A DNA stretch of 64,000 nucleotides from Sinonovacula constricta (GCA_007844125.1 CM017572.1:25749879-25813878); one strand, 5' to 3'; shown: positions 26,532 through 38,898, numbered from the stretch's first letter. Translations and numbers: made by a program. Notes: generated from the sequence alone by a model not told the origin.

Positions 26532-29500
26532 TCACTTTCGTTTCTTGATATCTCTTTCTGCCCTCATGAGGTATCCCTTTGACTTTATGATGCCGCGGTT
26601 TTTGATGAGAGAAGAGTAGCGAAGCACCCATAGTGGTTCCCAATTCTCGCTGTCCTTTTCGGTGCTGTTGTCTCGGATAACAGACTGAAGGGACTCCACT
26701 GACAGCAGGGCTAAAAGAACAGAGTGGGTTTACTAGAATTTTTATTGTGAAGATACTTAAAGCAGCATTTGAGGTGGGTTATCAAAGTATCTTCTGTAAA
26801 AACCAAAGCAGAAGATCTCCTTAGAAAGAGAAGCATTTTGATGTCATTCTTCTCAAAATAACAACATAAAAACAATAATCTGATGGCTGTTACCAATGTG
26901 AATCACAGATTGATGGCAAAAGCAGCAGATCTACCATATTCAGTCTATGTATTGGGACACTTAATTAAAAAGAAATATTTTTTTTTATTAGATTCATATT
27001 TAAAAAGATATTTTACAAGTGTCTCCATACTAAGAGTCTCTTTCTTAATTGTCTGAATTCTCTGTCGCTAATAACCAACCACAGGCCACAGCCCAAGAAA
27101 CGAAAGAGAACAAAAGAAGGTTTACAGCTGTGGGAATTTCAATAGAGATTTTAAAACTTTGTGGAATATAAGTGCAATTTGTGGCACAGGTACATTTTTC
27201 TCCGGACACAGCCCTGGTCCTGATAAATATGATTAAAATTGGGTCACATTTAATGGTTATTAAAATATCAATATTTTCTTGTAATTCATAATGTATTAAA
27301 AGAAATGAATATTAAACAAGAAATGTTGTTGTAAACAGACATATACACCCGATGTCTTGTCCAGTAAAGAAAATTTTGTAATTGTCATAGAGGTATTTGA
27401 GTTATTAAAAAGACAATAGCATTAGATTATGTATATAACCATACTGAATTTTTTAACCCCCTATCATTTGTTTTCAATAGGCAAATGCACTATCATGATA
27501 GATCTAATGGCTGTGAAACTGGGTCACATCATCTGAATAATCTGGTTGTTGCATGACATGTCACCTTCGTGTGTTTGACATTTCTGCAAGGTTATTTCAA
27601 AATCCCCCAAGAAATGACAGAGTTACTGAGCAGACACGACCACCAGTGCACTTCTAGGGATTATGACTATGACATGCATGTGTGACTTTTACCTTCGAGT
27701 AACTGACCTAGATCTTTGTGCGACACGTCGTCTTCATGTGTTTGACATTTCTGCCACGATGTTTTATAAATCCCTCAAGCAATAACAGAGTTACAGAGCG
27801 GACATGACCAACAGTGCACTTCTGACTAGAATCCAAGAGGTGAGGGGCTGCAGAGTTACAAGTCAGTAACTCTAACTGCTCGGCCATGGGCGCCACCATA
27901 AAAAAATTGTATATGTTACATTACTGTTAAACAACCCACCAATTTAATTGAAAATATGGTCCACAAAGTATCTTTTACAATTTGACCTTGTTACTTAGCT
28001 ATCAAATTTCATCATGAAAAGTACATAAACTATTCCAAGACAAATGTGTAGGATGTTAAAATGTGCACCATGTTAGGTTTCGCTGAACCTATTACAATAG
28101 TTATGGTTGTAAAACTTCTTTTTAATTCTGTTTTTCTTTAGGCATATGAGCCAACTGGCTGACAGGACCTTTAAAGTTTCTCTTGATGTGAATGACAGAC
28201 TACTGAAAGAATATAAAAATTAAAGCAAGCAAATCCATTCTTACAAATTATGAATGTGCTTTACTTGCACAACAGTTAAAAAATATTATTAATTGAATAT
28301 TTATTGTACTTACTTTTGGGATCATTGTGAGTGAGCAATTGTATGTCATTCTCCTTGGCGAATTCCACCAGTTCTTTAGGCATTACGCAGCAAGACTCCA
28401 AATTTACCTGGTTAACCACTGGCTTTACCTGCAATTAAAGAAGATAAATTATCATTCTAGTCATTTCTAGCTATGGATTACATAAAGTGTTAAAATAGAC
28501 TATGAGCTTATGAAAAAAATGTTTATTAGTTAAGAAGTCTAATAAAAATTTGAAGCTATATGATAATTTTTCGATCTTGGAAAATTCACAGAGGGAATTC
28601 TGTCCATCTTTTGGAAAATTCATGGGCTGCCTATGCTACAATGTCTGGAAGCAATGCAGAAATAAAACTTTCATGTTCCAGTTAACCTGCAGTAGTTCTA
28701 CTGCCTCATTTGTTGAGGGTCTTCACCAAAAAGCTGTATGTTCCCTATGTGACAAATTACACTGAACATGTAAGCCACAGTTCAATGATTCAACTTACCC
28801 TCTTCCAAGATCATAAATCTTTCATCAATGTCTAAAGAATTTGTCACTGTACAATAACTTCTGTTGTTCAAAATGATTGAATTGTAATGAAAATAGAAGG
28901 TGCAGAGGTTCCTATAGAACTAACAGTAATTTTGAAGTGAAAAGAAGACACAAAACCTTGGATGCAAAAAACATAGATAAAATAGTGTCCATTGTGGGAA
29001 TTTAATTCCAACATACCCAGTACCATACTTTATTGTGGGGTAGTATATGAACTTGTAGATGCAATATATCAATAAATCAGTCTCTATTTTGTAATTATTA
29101 GAGTTTTTTTTTTTTTTTTTAAATTACATTGCACTGACACAATTATGGTCATATTGCAGGGGTGTAGAAATGGGCCGGGAGCCGGTAAATTCACCCGGTA
29201 ACTTTTGCATCCTCACCCGGCTACTTTTTAACAGCAACGAAAATATCATTTGTGTAATAGTTTTGTAAAGTTCGTTTGTTTACGTCCTTCCAAAATTGGT
29301 TTCCCAGCACTCTGAATTACAATGCAGCAATACCTCGCTTTGTGACGTCATTAGTCTTATCCCCTCTAGAAAGTAATGAATTTAGATTTCCGGAATTTCC
29401 GAAATTACGTTACGCATTTTGGCGCGAAATATGAGGTCATTTGCGTTATCCCTCTGGTAACAATTGTTCGAATGCGAGGCAATGGAGGGGAAAGCGAAGA

Positions 29501-32500
29501 CGAAGCAAGAAAATCTGTTTTGTTTTTTCCAGAAAAAACAGAGTAAGTATGAAACCAATAAGTTTGGCCAATTGTCTTTTCAAATAAATTCTAGTCCATT
29601 GCCCTATATATGTGAAAACTTGATTTTTGTTGTGATGTCATTGTCAAATATTAATTAGAGCATAGCGTACATTTGCATATCAAGCAAGATGGCGAATTTT
29701 TACTCATACATCCGGGTACTTTCAAAAGTTGTAACGAGCCTTCCGAAAACTGTTAAAACGTGTACACATGAACCAGAACGGGTTTTTTGAAAACGAAAGT
29801 AACTTTTTATGAAAACGAAAGTAACTATGTTTATGTAAACGAAAGTAACTATGTTTTGTGCATGCAAGAACACCAGGTGTACAAATAATAATACTGATAT
29901 TAGGCCTAAAAATGTATTTTGAGCAACGATCTCGAAATTGCTTGGTAGTGACCCCATACCCCCCCCCCCCCCCCCCCGGCTACTTCAGGAAAACACCCTG
30001 CTACTTCAAAACATTTCTATACCCCTGATATTGGCATAAGACCCCCTGACTTAGGTCTGAGTGGAACAACCACTCGCCGCATGTTAGCTGGAAAACCTCC
30101 GCACATGAAAGTTCTCGCCCAAACCAGGACTCGAACCCACGCGTTAATGGAACTGAGAAATTACAAGTCAGCGACTCTTAACTACTCGACCATGGGCGCC
30201 CCCAATAATTAGCGAAATGTACAAATGAAAACTTTAACTCCATCCTACCTCTGCCCATTCAAACAGCTGTTCAAGATGACGCTTATCCAGATCAGCCATT
30301 CCTAGTGAGAGAACTTTCTCCTCATTCACCAGTTTCTCAAGAACCTTCCAATATGGCTGGATGACGGTGATGTCAAGTTCTTCATGGTCAAACTCTGGCA
30401 GTGCGACAATTACACTCTCTACAAACGTTACCTCAAGGTCGGACAACACTAAAACAGTTATAAAGAAGTGACATGTATTTAGCTATTAGCTTGCTAAACG
30501 CTATTGCTCATCTAAGGCAAATAGTATGGATCCAGATCAACCAGCTTTGACTAGAAGGCCATCTGATCAGAATCAACCATTATTATGAGGTTAAGCGGCA
30601 AAATTTTACCAACATGCTCGTTTTTGGAAGAAAGTTTCAAACTTTGCTCAAATACTTATCAATATGTGTACTTCAAAAACCCTGCAGGATTAACGCTATT
30701 GGACCATGGGATCCTGATCAAATGTGGCCTCAAAAGGGGTTATTTACACTTCTTATTTGTCATTTTTATTAAAAAAATAATTTCATTTGCAAACAAGAAT
30801 TTTGTTTGTTGGGTTTATCGTCCCACCAACAGTATTTCAGAAATCTGGAGACAGTCAAGAATTTTGTGTAGTTCTTTTAATATAAATAACTGTTAGATAA
30901 TGTTACAAAATATCTAAAAATATCTTGGTAATATAGGCAGCTAAATGGCAAACAGTTTATAAGTACATTGATGCCACAAAATGTTTGTAAAGAGTGATTT
31001 GTGAACACAGTGTATTTCTCTTCTCTTAATTAAAAGCTTAATTGCTCTTTTGTAATAAATAACAATATGTATGCCTTTTTTAATTTCAGATATTTTGTTT
31101 GAAATGATAATATTGTGCATTTACCTGTACAAAGCAGCCAATTTAAAATGCTATTTTTAACAAACCTTGAATGGCTTTAATATCATATGAATCACCTGCC
31201 AACTGGGTTGGAAAATTATTATATTTATATATAGGTACAAATGTGAGAGTGTGTGAGTACATCTTTTTTTTAAATTGTAAACATATTCCATGTTGAATCT
31301 TACCTGTTTGGATTGCCTCGGCAACAGATTCTGGAGACAGGAGACTGCATAGGAAGATCTTCACTGATGACAGAAATTATACAAAAATTATATAAGCTGT
31401 GTTATTCAATGCTTTTGTTTTATTTTGTGTTATTATGCACATAGTTTATAATACAATGTTGCATTTCATATTTGTTAAAGTTGTATCACCACATATCTCA
31501 TTATGGTAGCTTCAACAATACAAATAACTGGACCAATGACGCATCTTGTATAGAAATGAATGGCCTCTTGAGTCCTCTACCCTCCTAGGTAACACCATTA
31601 TCTAAGATATCACAGTTAGATGGGTCATAAACCACTTAATTTGTGAACTGTACACACACACATGGTGTTTAGGGGAAAGATTGTTCAACAGGTAGTCACA
31701 CTTGCTGCAAATAGGCTTTCTGTTCTATCACTGGCTAGCAAGACTCTAATCTAAGCCCTTCTCCTTTCCTGACACCACTGCAGGCTGAAGCTGTTCACAG
31801 CCCATCCTCAATACCCTCCCACCACCCACTCACTGTGAAGCCAGAAAGAGCTTTGGTGTTGACAAATTCCAATTTTCAATGCATTTAACATTAAGCCTGC
31901 TAAGTATGAATTCATAAGGCTAAAGCAAACAGTGTAGATCCAGATCTGCCAGCTCCCTCTGGTCAAGATTAAGACTATCTACTGCTAAGTCTTACACTTT
32001 ATCTAGGCACATTTTGTATGTCAACATCTGAAGATATGTATAAAAACATTAGTTCTTAACAAAATTTAAAACAATTGATGGTATGAACAATGCTTTCATT
32101 GCTAAGGCTCAACTCATGAGAGTTAATTCATTATAAAATAAGCTTATGTCATTGATAATGTAACTAAGTGTTGTGTCAATTGGTCCTAGATGAGAACTAT
32201 GTTTCTACTTACAGGTTAACTTAAGGTCTGATCGTTCATCTTTAGGCACTGTCTCTCTGTAGTTTGGATGTGCACAGCTAATACTTGTCACATACTGAAA
32301 TAGGGAAAACAGTTTAGAGTTTCAGTAAAACAAAAACACATTTACAATTTTTTCTTTAGTAATCTCAAACATGGATAACTTTTTATTCATAATGACATAT
32401 ACAAAAATAACTGAATTAGATTTCTAAATGTCATCACCAGGCTGCCAGATTAAAAATGAGATCTTTAATTGAAGCCTTCATCTTGGTTATACAAAAAATT

Positions 32501-34337
32501 GCACAATAGAAATTCTTGAGACTGTTTGAACTGGGAATATGACCATGTTATGTTTTGTTTTTTAGATAGAACTTGGAGATTGCAGATGCCAAAAGGTAGA
32601 AACAATCAGGTAATGCCAAAAGCTAAAACTATCATAAAGTTACTCCTTACAAACAAAAAATGTCACTTGACTTGACAGTTATTACTCACTATTCACTTAA
32701 TCATGTTTTCAAAGAAAAAGATAAAACTGGCTACTTATTTAAAAATAAGTCTCCAAAAGCCCCATGTAACAAATTATGAAAATGTAAATGTTACCTGAAG
32801 TTCTGTTTTATCTGAATCTTGAAGGAACTTTTGAAGTGACTGGCTCAAACACTGACATAGCTGAAAAAAATAAGATAATGAACAGTGGAGATATTGAAAG
32901 AAATGTACAATAATTCTAGCTAACTTTTAAAGCTTGTCAAGCTTAACCTAAAATATGAGAGATGTTCACTCTTTACAAAACTGTTTGCCCATTACGATTA
33001 ATTGATAAAGAATCTGACTAAGGAGGTGGAGGGTGTTCATTGATTATTAAGAAAGACCTAACACAAACTTTGTGATCATAGTGGAGTAAAAGCAGAAGGG
33101 CAATAAAGTTTATTGGGAACATTTGTAAACTGAAAATTGTCTTCTTGCTAGATAATATCTTCATTAGTAGTACCTTATAGTTGCAACCCTTTGACTGTTT
33201 TTTTTTGGAAATGGTGAAATAACAGTGTAGTTTTTTATTTATGAACAAGTATGAACTACAAGCAAAAAAGAAAAGTAATTCCAAATAAAATAACATTTAG
33301 AGAGTATGCAGGGGAGACTATCCATAAAAGTATCTCACTGGCGGAAACCATGTCAAATGACTTTAATCGGAATGGCATCCCTTCCGACTGCCTCTCTGAA
33401 TGCTTCTGTTTTAATCATGAAGTGTGCATAGTTGTTTGTTTCAGTCAAGTTCATGCTAGGCATGTAAAAATAATATGTTGGTAGTCTATAGGTGACAGTA
33501 AGAGTTACTTGATTATTGCTACAGTCAATAAATGTCAGTTTATTAAAAGTGTCAGCTTTTATTCACATATAAAACAATAATGGCTGCTAGTTGATGAAAG
33601 ACTGGGCAACCAACAGAAGAATTTGGCTGGCGCCACCTTAGGGAAACCAAGTTTTAAAAAAGTTTTTAGCCATGTAGTTGTTGTGACAATCAATTACTTT
33701 TAAACAGGAGTTTTGTCATCTTTTAGAGAAAAAAAAAGTACTATGTCAATATTGATTAAATAGAACAGTCAAAAACTGGGACATACATGTATATAATAAT
33801 CAAATGCTCAGTTCAGCACAATGACTGTAGTAAAAAAAAAAGCAGAACAAAAATGAAGAACGTTTGTCATGTTTAAGGTGCTTCTTAAATAACAATAGTC
33901 AAAACACAAATATTTTGAAAAATATTCAAAGGAACTACTTAAATATCAGGACCTTATTTACAATGTTTAAAAGTCAACCCTTTTAAGCTAATAGCCACAT
34001 TTTTTATTTTTTTTAAATAATGAGAGACCATGGCTTATAAAAATCAGGAAAATGTACATAATTATTTTATTTTTATTTATTTTTTGGTTACATTAACAAC
34101 AACACACAATTCTAGTGTGATTTTCATCAAAATATTTTACTTTAAAATAAAATAAAAACAAATGCGATAGAAGTGACCGGATCATTCGTCCTCTGAAATG
34201 AATGGAACCACACGATCACTTACTTCTTCGCTTGGGGTTTGGTTTGGTTTGCGTTTCAGTCTATTCCAGTTGACGATATTTCCACTGTTCACAAGTAAAC
34301 TACCTGCTTTGGGAATGACAGGGATTTCCTCGGCCAT
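26532..34337 (-). CDS. GCLM: glutamate-cysteine ligase regulatory (modifier) subunit, complete, seven exons
   Basis: Exons in gene order: 34337-34224, 32860-32795, 32294-32213, 31363-31304, 30448-30249, 28428-28314 and 26710-26532 (stop TGA at 26532). The 816 nt give 271 residues; human GCLM has 274. All phases agree and all junctions are GT-AG. The protein binds the catalytic subunit GCLC in the cytosol and raises its glutamate affinity and its resistance to glutathione feedback, the first step of glutathione synthesis. Family landmarks are NIVNWNRLKRK (20-30), IQPYWKVLEKLV and LSLGMADLDK in exon 5, VNQVNLESCCVMP (179-191), IQLLTHNDPK (203-212) and WEPLWVLRYSSLIKNRGII near the C-terminus. 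The last is the aldo/keto-reductase-like fold end present across GCLMs. The start MAEEIPVIPKAGSLL aligns with other GCLM N-termini. Introns contain SINEs and a nested DNA transposon but no coding damage is seen. Confidence 0.95.
27550..27898 (-). repeat. tRNA-like head plus two 105-bp repeats with 168-bp period
   Basis: The minus strand starts GGTGGCGCCCATGGCCGAGC, the family A head. It then has two diverged copies of a roughly 105-bp segment (27718-27825 and 27550-27655). Both contain GTGCACT, GTTTGACATTTCTGC on the plus strand and a TGACAGAGTTAC or TAACAGAGTTAC word. It lies in the GCLM intron between exons 6 and 7. Confidence 0.65.
29117..30201 (-). repeat. tRNA-derived SINE, family A, split by a DNA transposon
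   Basis: The right part (30028-30201) begins on the minus strand GGGGGCGCCCATGGTCGAG and carries the B box and body. The left part (about 29117-29156) carries the 3' end with CACTGACACAATTATGGTC, matching the intact copy at 23739-23990. The two halves are separated by the inverted-repeat element at 29157-30027. Confidence 0.8.
29157..30027 (+). mobile_element. hAT-like transposon relic nested in a SINE
   Basis: Termini are CAGGGGTGTAGAAATG (29157-29172) and CATTTCTATACCCCTG (30012-30027), inverted with 15 of 16 matches. They are flanked by the direct repeat ATATTG (29151-29156 and 30028-30033), which the intact SINE copies support as a target duplication. CAGGG termini are typical of hAT elements, although those usually duplicate 8 bp. 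Inside, on the plus strand, ATG 29482 opens a short Lys-rich reading frame of 20 codons ending at a strong donor (CAGA|GTAAGT, about 29542). It contains QENLFCFF. This could be the first exon of the lost transposase gene. A C-run at 29949-29978 lies near the right end. Confidence 0.75.
30805..30856 (-). repeat. SINE family C fragment
   Basis: Only the tail-proximal ~50 bp of family C is present (TGTTGGGTTTATCGTCCCACC to ATCTGGAGACAGT), inside the GCLM intron between exons 4 and 5. Confidence 0.6.
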
Positions 34338-34770
34338 GTTTGGGTTGTCAATGAACGAAACGAGCGGTTGTTGTTGTAGTTGGGATTTGTCCCGGGTCTT
34401 ATTCGTACCTAAGCAAAATTCACCCTGGAATATTTCCTGTGCGCGTTTCTTTAGACGTGTGGATTAAATCCGTTTTCTTATTTTCGCAGAGGATAAACTG
34501 ACTTCACATTGAAAGAAAATAAAACTCGACTCAATTGAATGCAATTCCAAAAATCATTCATAATATTTTTAAAACATTATGATTAAACTTTACACGCAAC
34601 TACTAATTCATAGCAAATCTGTCAAAAAAGATGAGAAACAATTCGATAGGGTGCACGAAGATGTACCCAAGAGCTAGTGTCAACTAAATTGTTTTAACAA
34701 TCTAAGCCAAGTAAAACAGAGAACGTAATAATGCTGTGTATAAATGTGTTGCGCTCGTGTATTTTAATCC
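34338..34770 (-). promoter_or_regulatory. GCLM upstream region / 5'UTR
   Basis: About 430 bp between the GCLM start codon and the antioxidant-response-element match. No other coding exon is seen. A transcription start cannot be fixed from sequence; there is no clear TATA box at a suitable distance. Confidence 0.45.
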
Positions 34771-34781
34771 ATGACTCGGCG
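34771..34781 (+). promoter_or_regulatory. antioxidant response element (CNC-bZIP/Maf site) upstream of GCLM
   Basis: ATGACTCGGCG matches the ARE consensus RTGACNNNGCR in full. It lies 434 bp upstream of the GCLM ATG. In vertebrates and insects GCL subunit genes are classic targets of Nrf2/CncC acting through such sites, so position and gene identity support each other. The site is a single 11-bp match and can occur by chance. Confidence 0.5.
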
Positions 34782-35551
34782 AATTTTTGAGGACACGTTC
34801 TAGATTTTTACATTGTTTTTTGCTAAAAGTAACTTTCGTTTTCTGCATTTTTCATGCCGCCACTGGCCCATACTAGCCTGTGAAGGTTAGGTAGAGAATA
34901 GAAAAGGTGAAGTCATAGATATTGATAAAAAGATCATTGATTTATAAATGAAAACGCAATAGATGTATATTTGAACAACTCGAGTGGATTTTTCTTAAGG
35001 TATTTGCGTTCCGTTTTTAGAACGCACAATAATGGAAGATTGTAAATACGTATACCTGAAACAAGATAAATCTCCCATTGATTGAGCATTACAAGGGATC
35101 GATCGAGGAATAGATAGAACGGTTGATCAATGGGTTCTACTTTGATTTTTGCATACAATATCCAGAGGCGTCAAATGTAGGGGAATATAGTGTAAAACGT
35201 TTTACTTAGTGGCGGAAATGATTAAATATTTGGAATCTAATCAAGAAATCGTAAGGCATATATTTGTGTGTCGTAACAAAACAATGCTCAATGTTAAAAG
35301 ACTTGTGTTTTTTACAGAGAAATTTACACAGGCTTTGTGCGCGTTTTATTAATACAGTCCAGTTTCGTGAAGAAATGACAGCTAGAGACTTACCCGGCTT
35401 TGTTTTTGTTTTCTGTATGATTCTGTAGATTTTAATGAAATATATTCGTCTCCATTCTAAGGAACACTATATATAGCGTAAAGCTTAAAAAGTGGTATTC
35501 GAAAGTCTTTGACCCATTTTTTTCTCCATGTTACCAAACAAATTATTACCG

Positions 35552-35577
35552 CCCCCCCCCCCCCCCCCCCCCCCCCA
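35552..35577. repeat. poly-C tract
   Basis: A homopolymer of about 25 C. Similar C-runs occur at about 29949-29978, 38857-38896, 48257-48275 and 48634-48655. Their lengths are unreliable in assemblies and they create false proline-rich ORFs. Confidence 0.9.
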
Positions 35578-36499
35578 AAGTTAATCCACGTACCCCGGCT
35601 CAAACATTCAGGCACCCAATGTCAGTGTATGACCACTCGTGAAATAAATACAACCAAACACCGAAACCTATATCATGCAATAAACTGCAAAAGAGTTCTG
35701 TTGATGCTAATACATAATTTACGACTGGTGACATCATAAGAAAAAACAAACACGCAATTTCTGCTCTTATCAACTTAAAGAGAAAAAACAACAACAAATA
35801 CACATGATATATATAATATATCGACAAACATAGTGAGACTGCTTCTGTCTTTACCTTCTGTGGCTGATATGTAGAGTTGTGGTATTCAACATTATTTAAG
35901 TCTAAATATGATCTAGTTTAACCCCTGTAGTGCCATATATATATATATAATATAAGGCCCAGGCTGAATACCTGAGCCTTAACTCCTAGGAATTAGGGTA
36001 TGTGGAAATTATGAAGAATATGTCAATAAATAACAAGAAAAACATAGGTTGTTATATATCAATTTGTTTATTATTTGTAAGTCTACAAGTTACAACAGGT
36101 TATTTTTTTTAAAAAAAAAAATATCAGAATTGTTGACTTTGTACAGGTATATACTGATATTTAAAAACAACAACAAAAACAAAAACAAACAATGATAAAC
36201 ATAAGCTACAATATGAATTCAGTGATGCATTTTGTGGTAAAACAAAGTGATGTATGCTTCTTTTATAATAAAACAACATTAAAACAACATGTATATATTT
36301 TAATCTATGAAAAAAATCGTTGCTTCTAATTTTTAAAAATTTCCTTCTATAAAAAGAAGATGGGTACGTGTGTTTGTTGCATAATGTCAGTGCCATTGCA
36401 TACATTCAGAATATGTTTGTCACACAGTACGATTTTCTTTTTTGACATTCAGGTAAAACTTATGTAAACTACATAACAGCATCGTTCTTATCAAAGGGT

Positions 36500-36527
36500 A
36501 TATTATATATATAACTATATATATAAC

Positions 36528-36563
<36 letters not shown>

Positions 36564-36635
36564 CTATATATAAATAGTACTATACATAACTAACTATATA
36601 ACTATATAACTAATTATATAACTATATATATAATT

Positions 36636-36697
<62 letters not shown>

Positions 36698-36765
36698 ATA
36701 TATTATATAATATACTATATATATTATATATATACTATATATTTATAGAGAGAGAGAAAGAGAGA

Positions 36766-36812
<47 letters not shown>
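36500..36812. repeat. compound (TA)n and (GA)n microsatellite
   Basis: About 240 bp of TA-rich repeat with TATAACTATATA variants is followed by about 60 bp of GA repeat. It is non-coding. Confidence 0.95.
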
Positions 36813-36815
<3 letters not shown>

Positions 36816-36973
36816 GTGATTAGAATATTTAAAGCTCATGCATACACCGCGACGACCGCCCCCCTCACTTTTTGGCGTTTTTGGCATTTTTAAACTAAGA
36901 TTTAAAAAAGAATGTTGAGGCACGTGCCTACAGTGCCTAAAGGAAGCTAGGCCAGTGCATATTTTAATATTTA

Positions 36974-37531
36974 TTAATAAACATTGTTGACTGTATCTAT
37001 TCCACAAGTCCAGCCTGCCATGACAGGCATTGCTTCCTCCCTCTCTAAAACGATCGTGGTTGCGGTGTTTGGATCAGGGTCTACGCTTAACTTCAACTGT
37101 GGAATCCTCTGCTCATCAGCTGGCGATTCCACAGTAACGCTAACCTCAAGAACTGGCATGTTATAGTCACATTCGGGTATCATCTGAAAATATAATATTG
37201 AATAAAAATTAACATGATACATAATGTTGGAATTGGTGCTGTGTCAGCATTGTCCTCAACTGAATAACAATTAGAATAAACTAAAACTGCTATACTGATT
37301 TGTTTCCGATTAAGGTACTACATGTGTAGTTAATCAAAATTAATACGCCCTCTCCTGAGTTGAAAATATCTGAGATCTTGCTACGTTTTATCAGAAACAC
37401 TGCAGAATCCTATATGTGACAACCATGCTCACCTCGCTATAAGGAGCACTATGGCTGTATTTCGTCTGCGAAACTCGCCCAGACGACAGGGGTAGCACAA
37501 GTATGTCAGCTGGCCGGTCCTCATCGCTGCA
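36974..37531 (-). CDS. two C-terminal exons of an unidentified minus-strand gene
   Basis: Exon 37531-37433 (33 codons, acceptor TCTGTTTAG, donor GAG|GTGAGC) joins in phase 0 to exon 37183-36974 (69 codons plus TAA, acceptor ATATTTTCAG). The second exon begins MIPECDYNMP and is rich in acidic residues and Pro. An AATAAA overlaps the stop codon region (TATTAATAAA). The longer open frame through the first exon is in another phase and would hit TGA at the junction, so I prefer the phase-0 reading. No upstream exons are found and no family is recognised. It could be the 3' end of a gene starting further right or a decayed copy. Confidence 0.35.
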
Positions 37532-37689
37532 CTAAACAGATCCTGGGATATGTCTGAAAGAGCATTATTTTCTGCCTGGTTATCTTCTCCTCGTGAACGA
37601 AATATAACCGAGAAATAGTTAATCTGAGAAATATTTAATTTCATTTTGAAATAATTACAAATCACATGCATAATTCCTTGTGTACATAA

Positions 37690-37966
37690 CATGTTTGTTT
37701 GTTGTGTTTATCGTCCCACCAACAGTATTTCAACTATCTGGAGACGGTGTCCACTTGAAGCATACAGTGCTGCCTTCACTGTGCATAGCATGCCGTGAAC
37801 ACCTGGCACGATACCACACCCAGTCATATTATCCTGACACCGGGCCTACCAGTCGTGGAACTAACCTTATATTTGCTTGAGCGTTAGCAAGGGAATTAAA
37901 CAATTACTATTTTTACGACTTTGGTATGTCGCGGCCCGGGTTCGAGCCTGGGGCCTCCCGTACCTG
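37690..37966 (-). repeat. tRNA-derived SINE, family C
   Basis: The body matches the copies at 1143 and 18925. The tRNA-like head at the right end keeps a good B box (on the plus strand GGTTCGAGCC within CGGCCCGGGTTCGAGCC) but is cut before the A box (ends CCGTACCTGG). Confidence 0.78.
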
Positions 37967-38279
37967 GATTTACACATTAATTATTATTATTATAATTATT
38001 ATTACTATTATTATTTTAAATTATCTTGATTTAAAATCAAGAATATTCTGGATTCAGGCTATCGATATAGATTTTTTTATTTACAAATGGATACGTCTTG
38101 GCCAAAGCATTTTCGTTATATAAATCGGAAACAAGATGATGCAGAATACATAACCAAAAATTCCATTTTCATCAACTTCAGAACATTTTACAGTAAAATC
38201 CGAAAAAGTCGCTTATTTTTTTCACAGAGTGTTACTTAACTTTTAAATTGTTTATTTACTTTCTTTGAATATTGTTTAG

Positions 38280-38860
38280 GTTGTGTGTTATCCATTCGGC
38301 AATGGTCAGCTGTTTAGTATTCATGCGTTTATTGAGAGGAATGGTGGCTCGAAACAGCTGCCGCTGTAGTTTGCATCAATGAGCCGCCGGACAAAAGCCG
38401 ACTACGTTGTGGTCCTGGTGGCTGTCTTGCACAAGATCCGACCTTTTCGAGTTGGCGTCGTCGCCCATTATGAAGTTGGTAAGACAATTAAAAGGCAATA
38501 TCTACACTTTCTTATACCGCATTAATGCCTCAGATAATATAGCGCATTAGCAGATGCACTTTCGTGTAATAAAGGCATTAAGGCATTTATTTGCTTTGCT
38601 TAAAAAAACCAACACTTTGACACTCAGTTGTATCTCCTTTTACCTTTTGTTGGCTGATTTTTAGAAACACATAAAATAGTTCTGTTTAAACTTCATATCT
38701 TGGAAATATACATAATAATTTGTGTTAATGTTTCACAATTACAGCTGCTTGGCAGGCTGTCCAGAAAGCCCTCCCGCAAGTGCAGCTGAAAAGATGTGTC
38801 TTTCATTGGAGCCTGGTCGTCTTTAGAAAGATCTTTTTTACAAGAATTTTTAAACACCCC
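38280..38860 (+). pseudogene. MULE-family transposase remnant, two exons, disrupted
   Basis: Segment 1, 38280-38478 (acceptor ATTGTTTAG, donor GTTG|GTAAGA), reads QLFSIHAFIERNGG, then KQLPL, an in-frame TAG, then MSRRTKADYVVVLVAVL. This is the conserved MULE transposase stretch before the catalytic region (usual form PLxFxLMSRRTKxDY). Segment 2 starts at 38745 in matching phase with AWQAVQKALPQVQLKRCVFH and HW, the family's AW...P...GCxFHW block. It then decays and runs into a C-tract at 38857. The nonsense codon, the missing DDE flanks and the C-tract mark it as dead. The clean 266-bp intron suggests it descends from a spliced transposase gene. Confidence 0.7.
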
Positions 38861-38864
38861 CCCC

Positions 38865-38898
<34 letters not shown>

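Noticed and set aside
37429..37692. 87-codon minus-strand frame as the coding frame of the upstream orphan exon
   Set aside because: It ends in phase 2 at the GTGAGC donor and would create TGA on joining the next exon; the phase-0 frame fits better.
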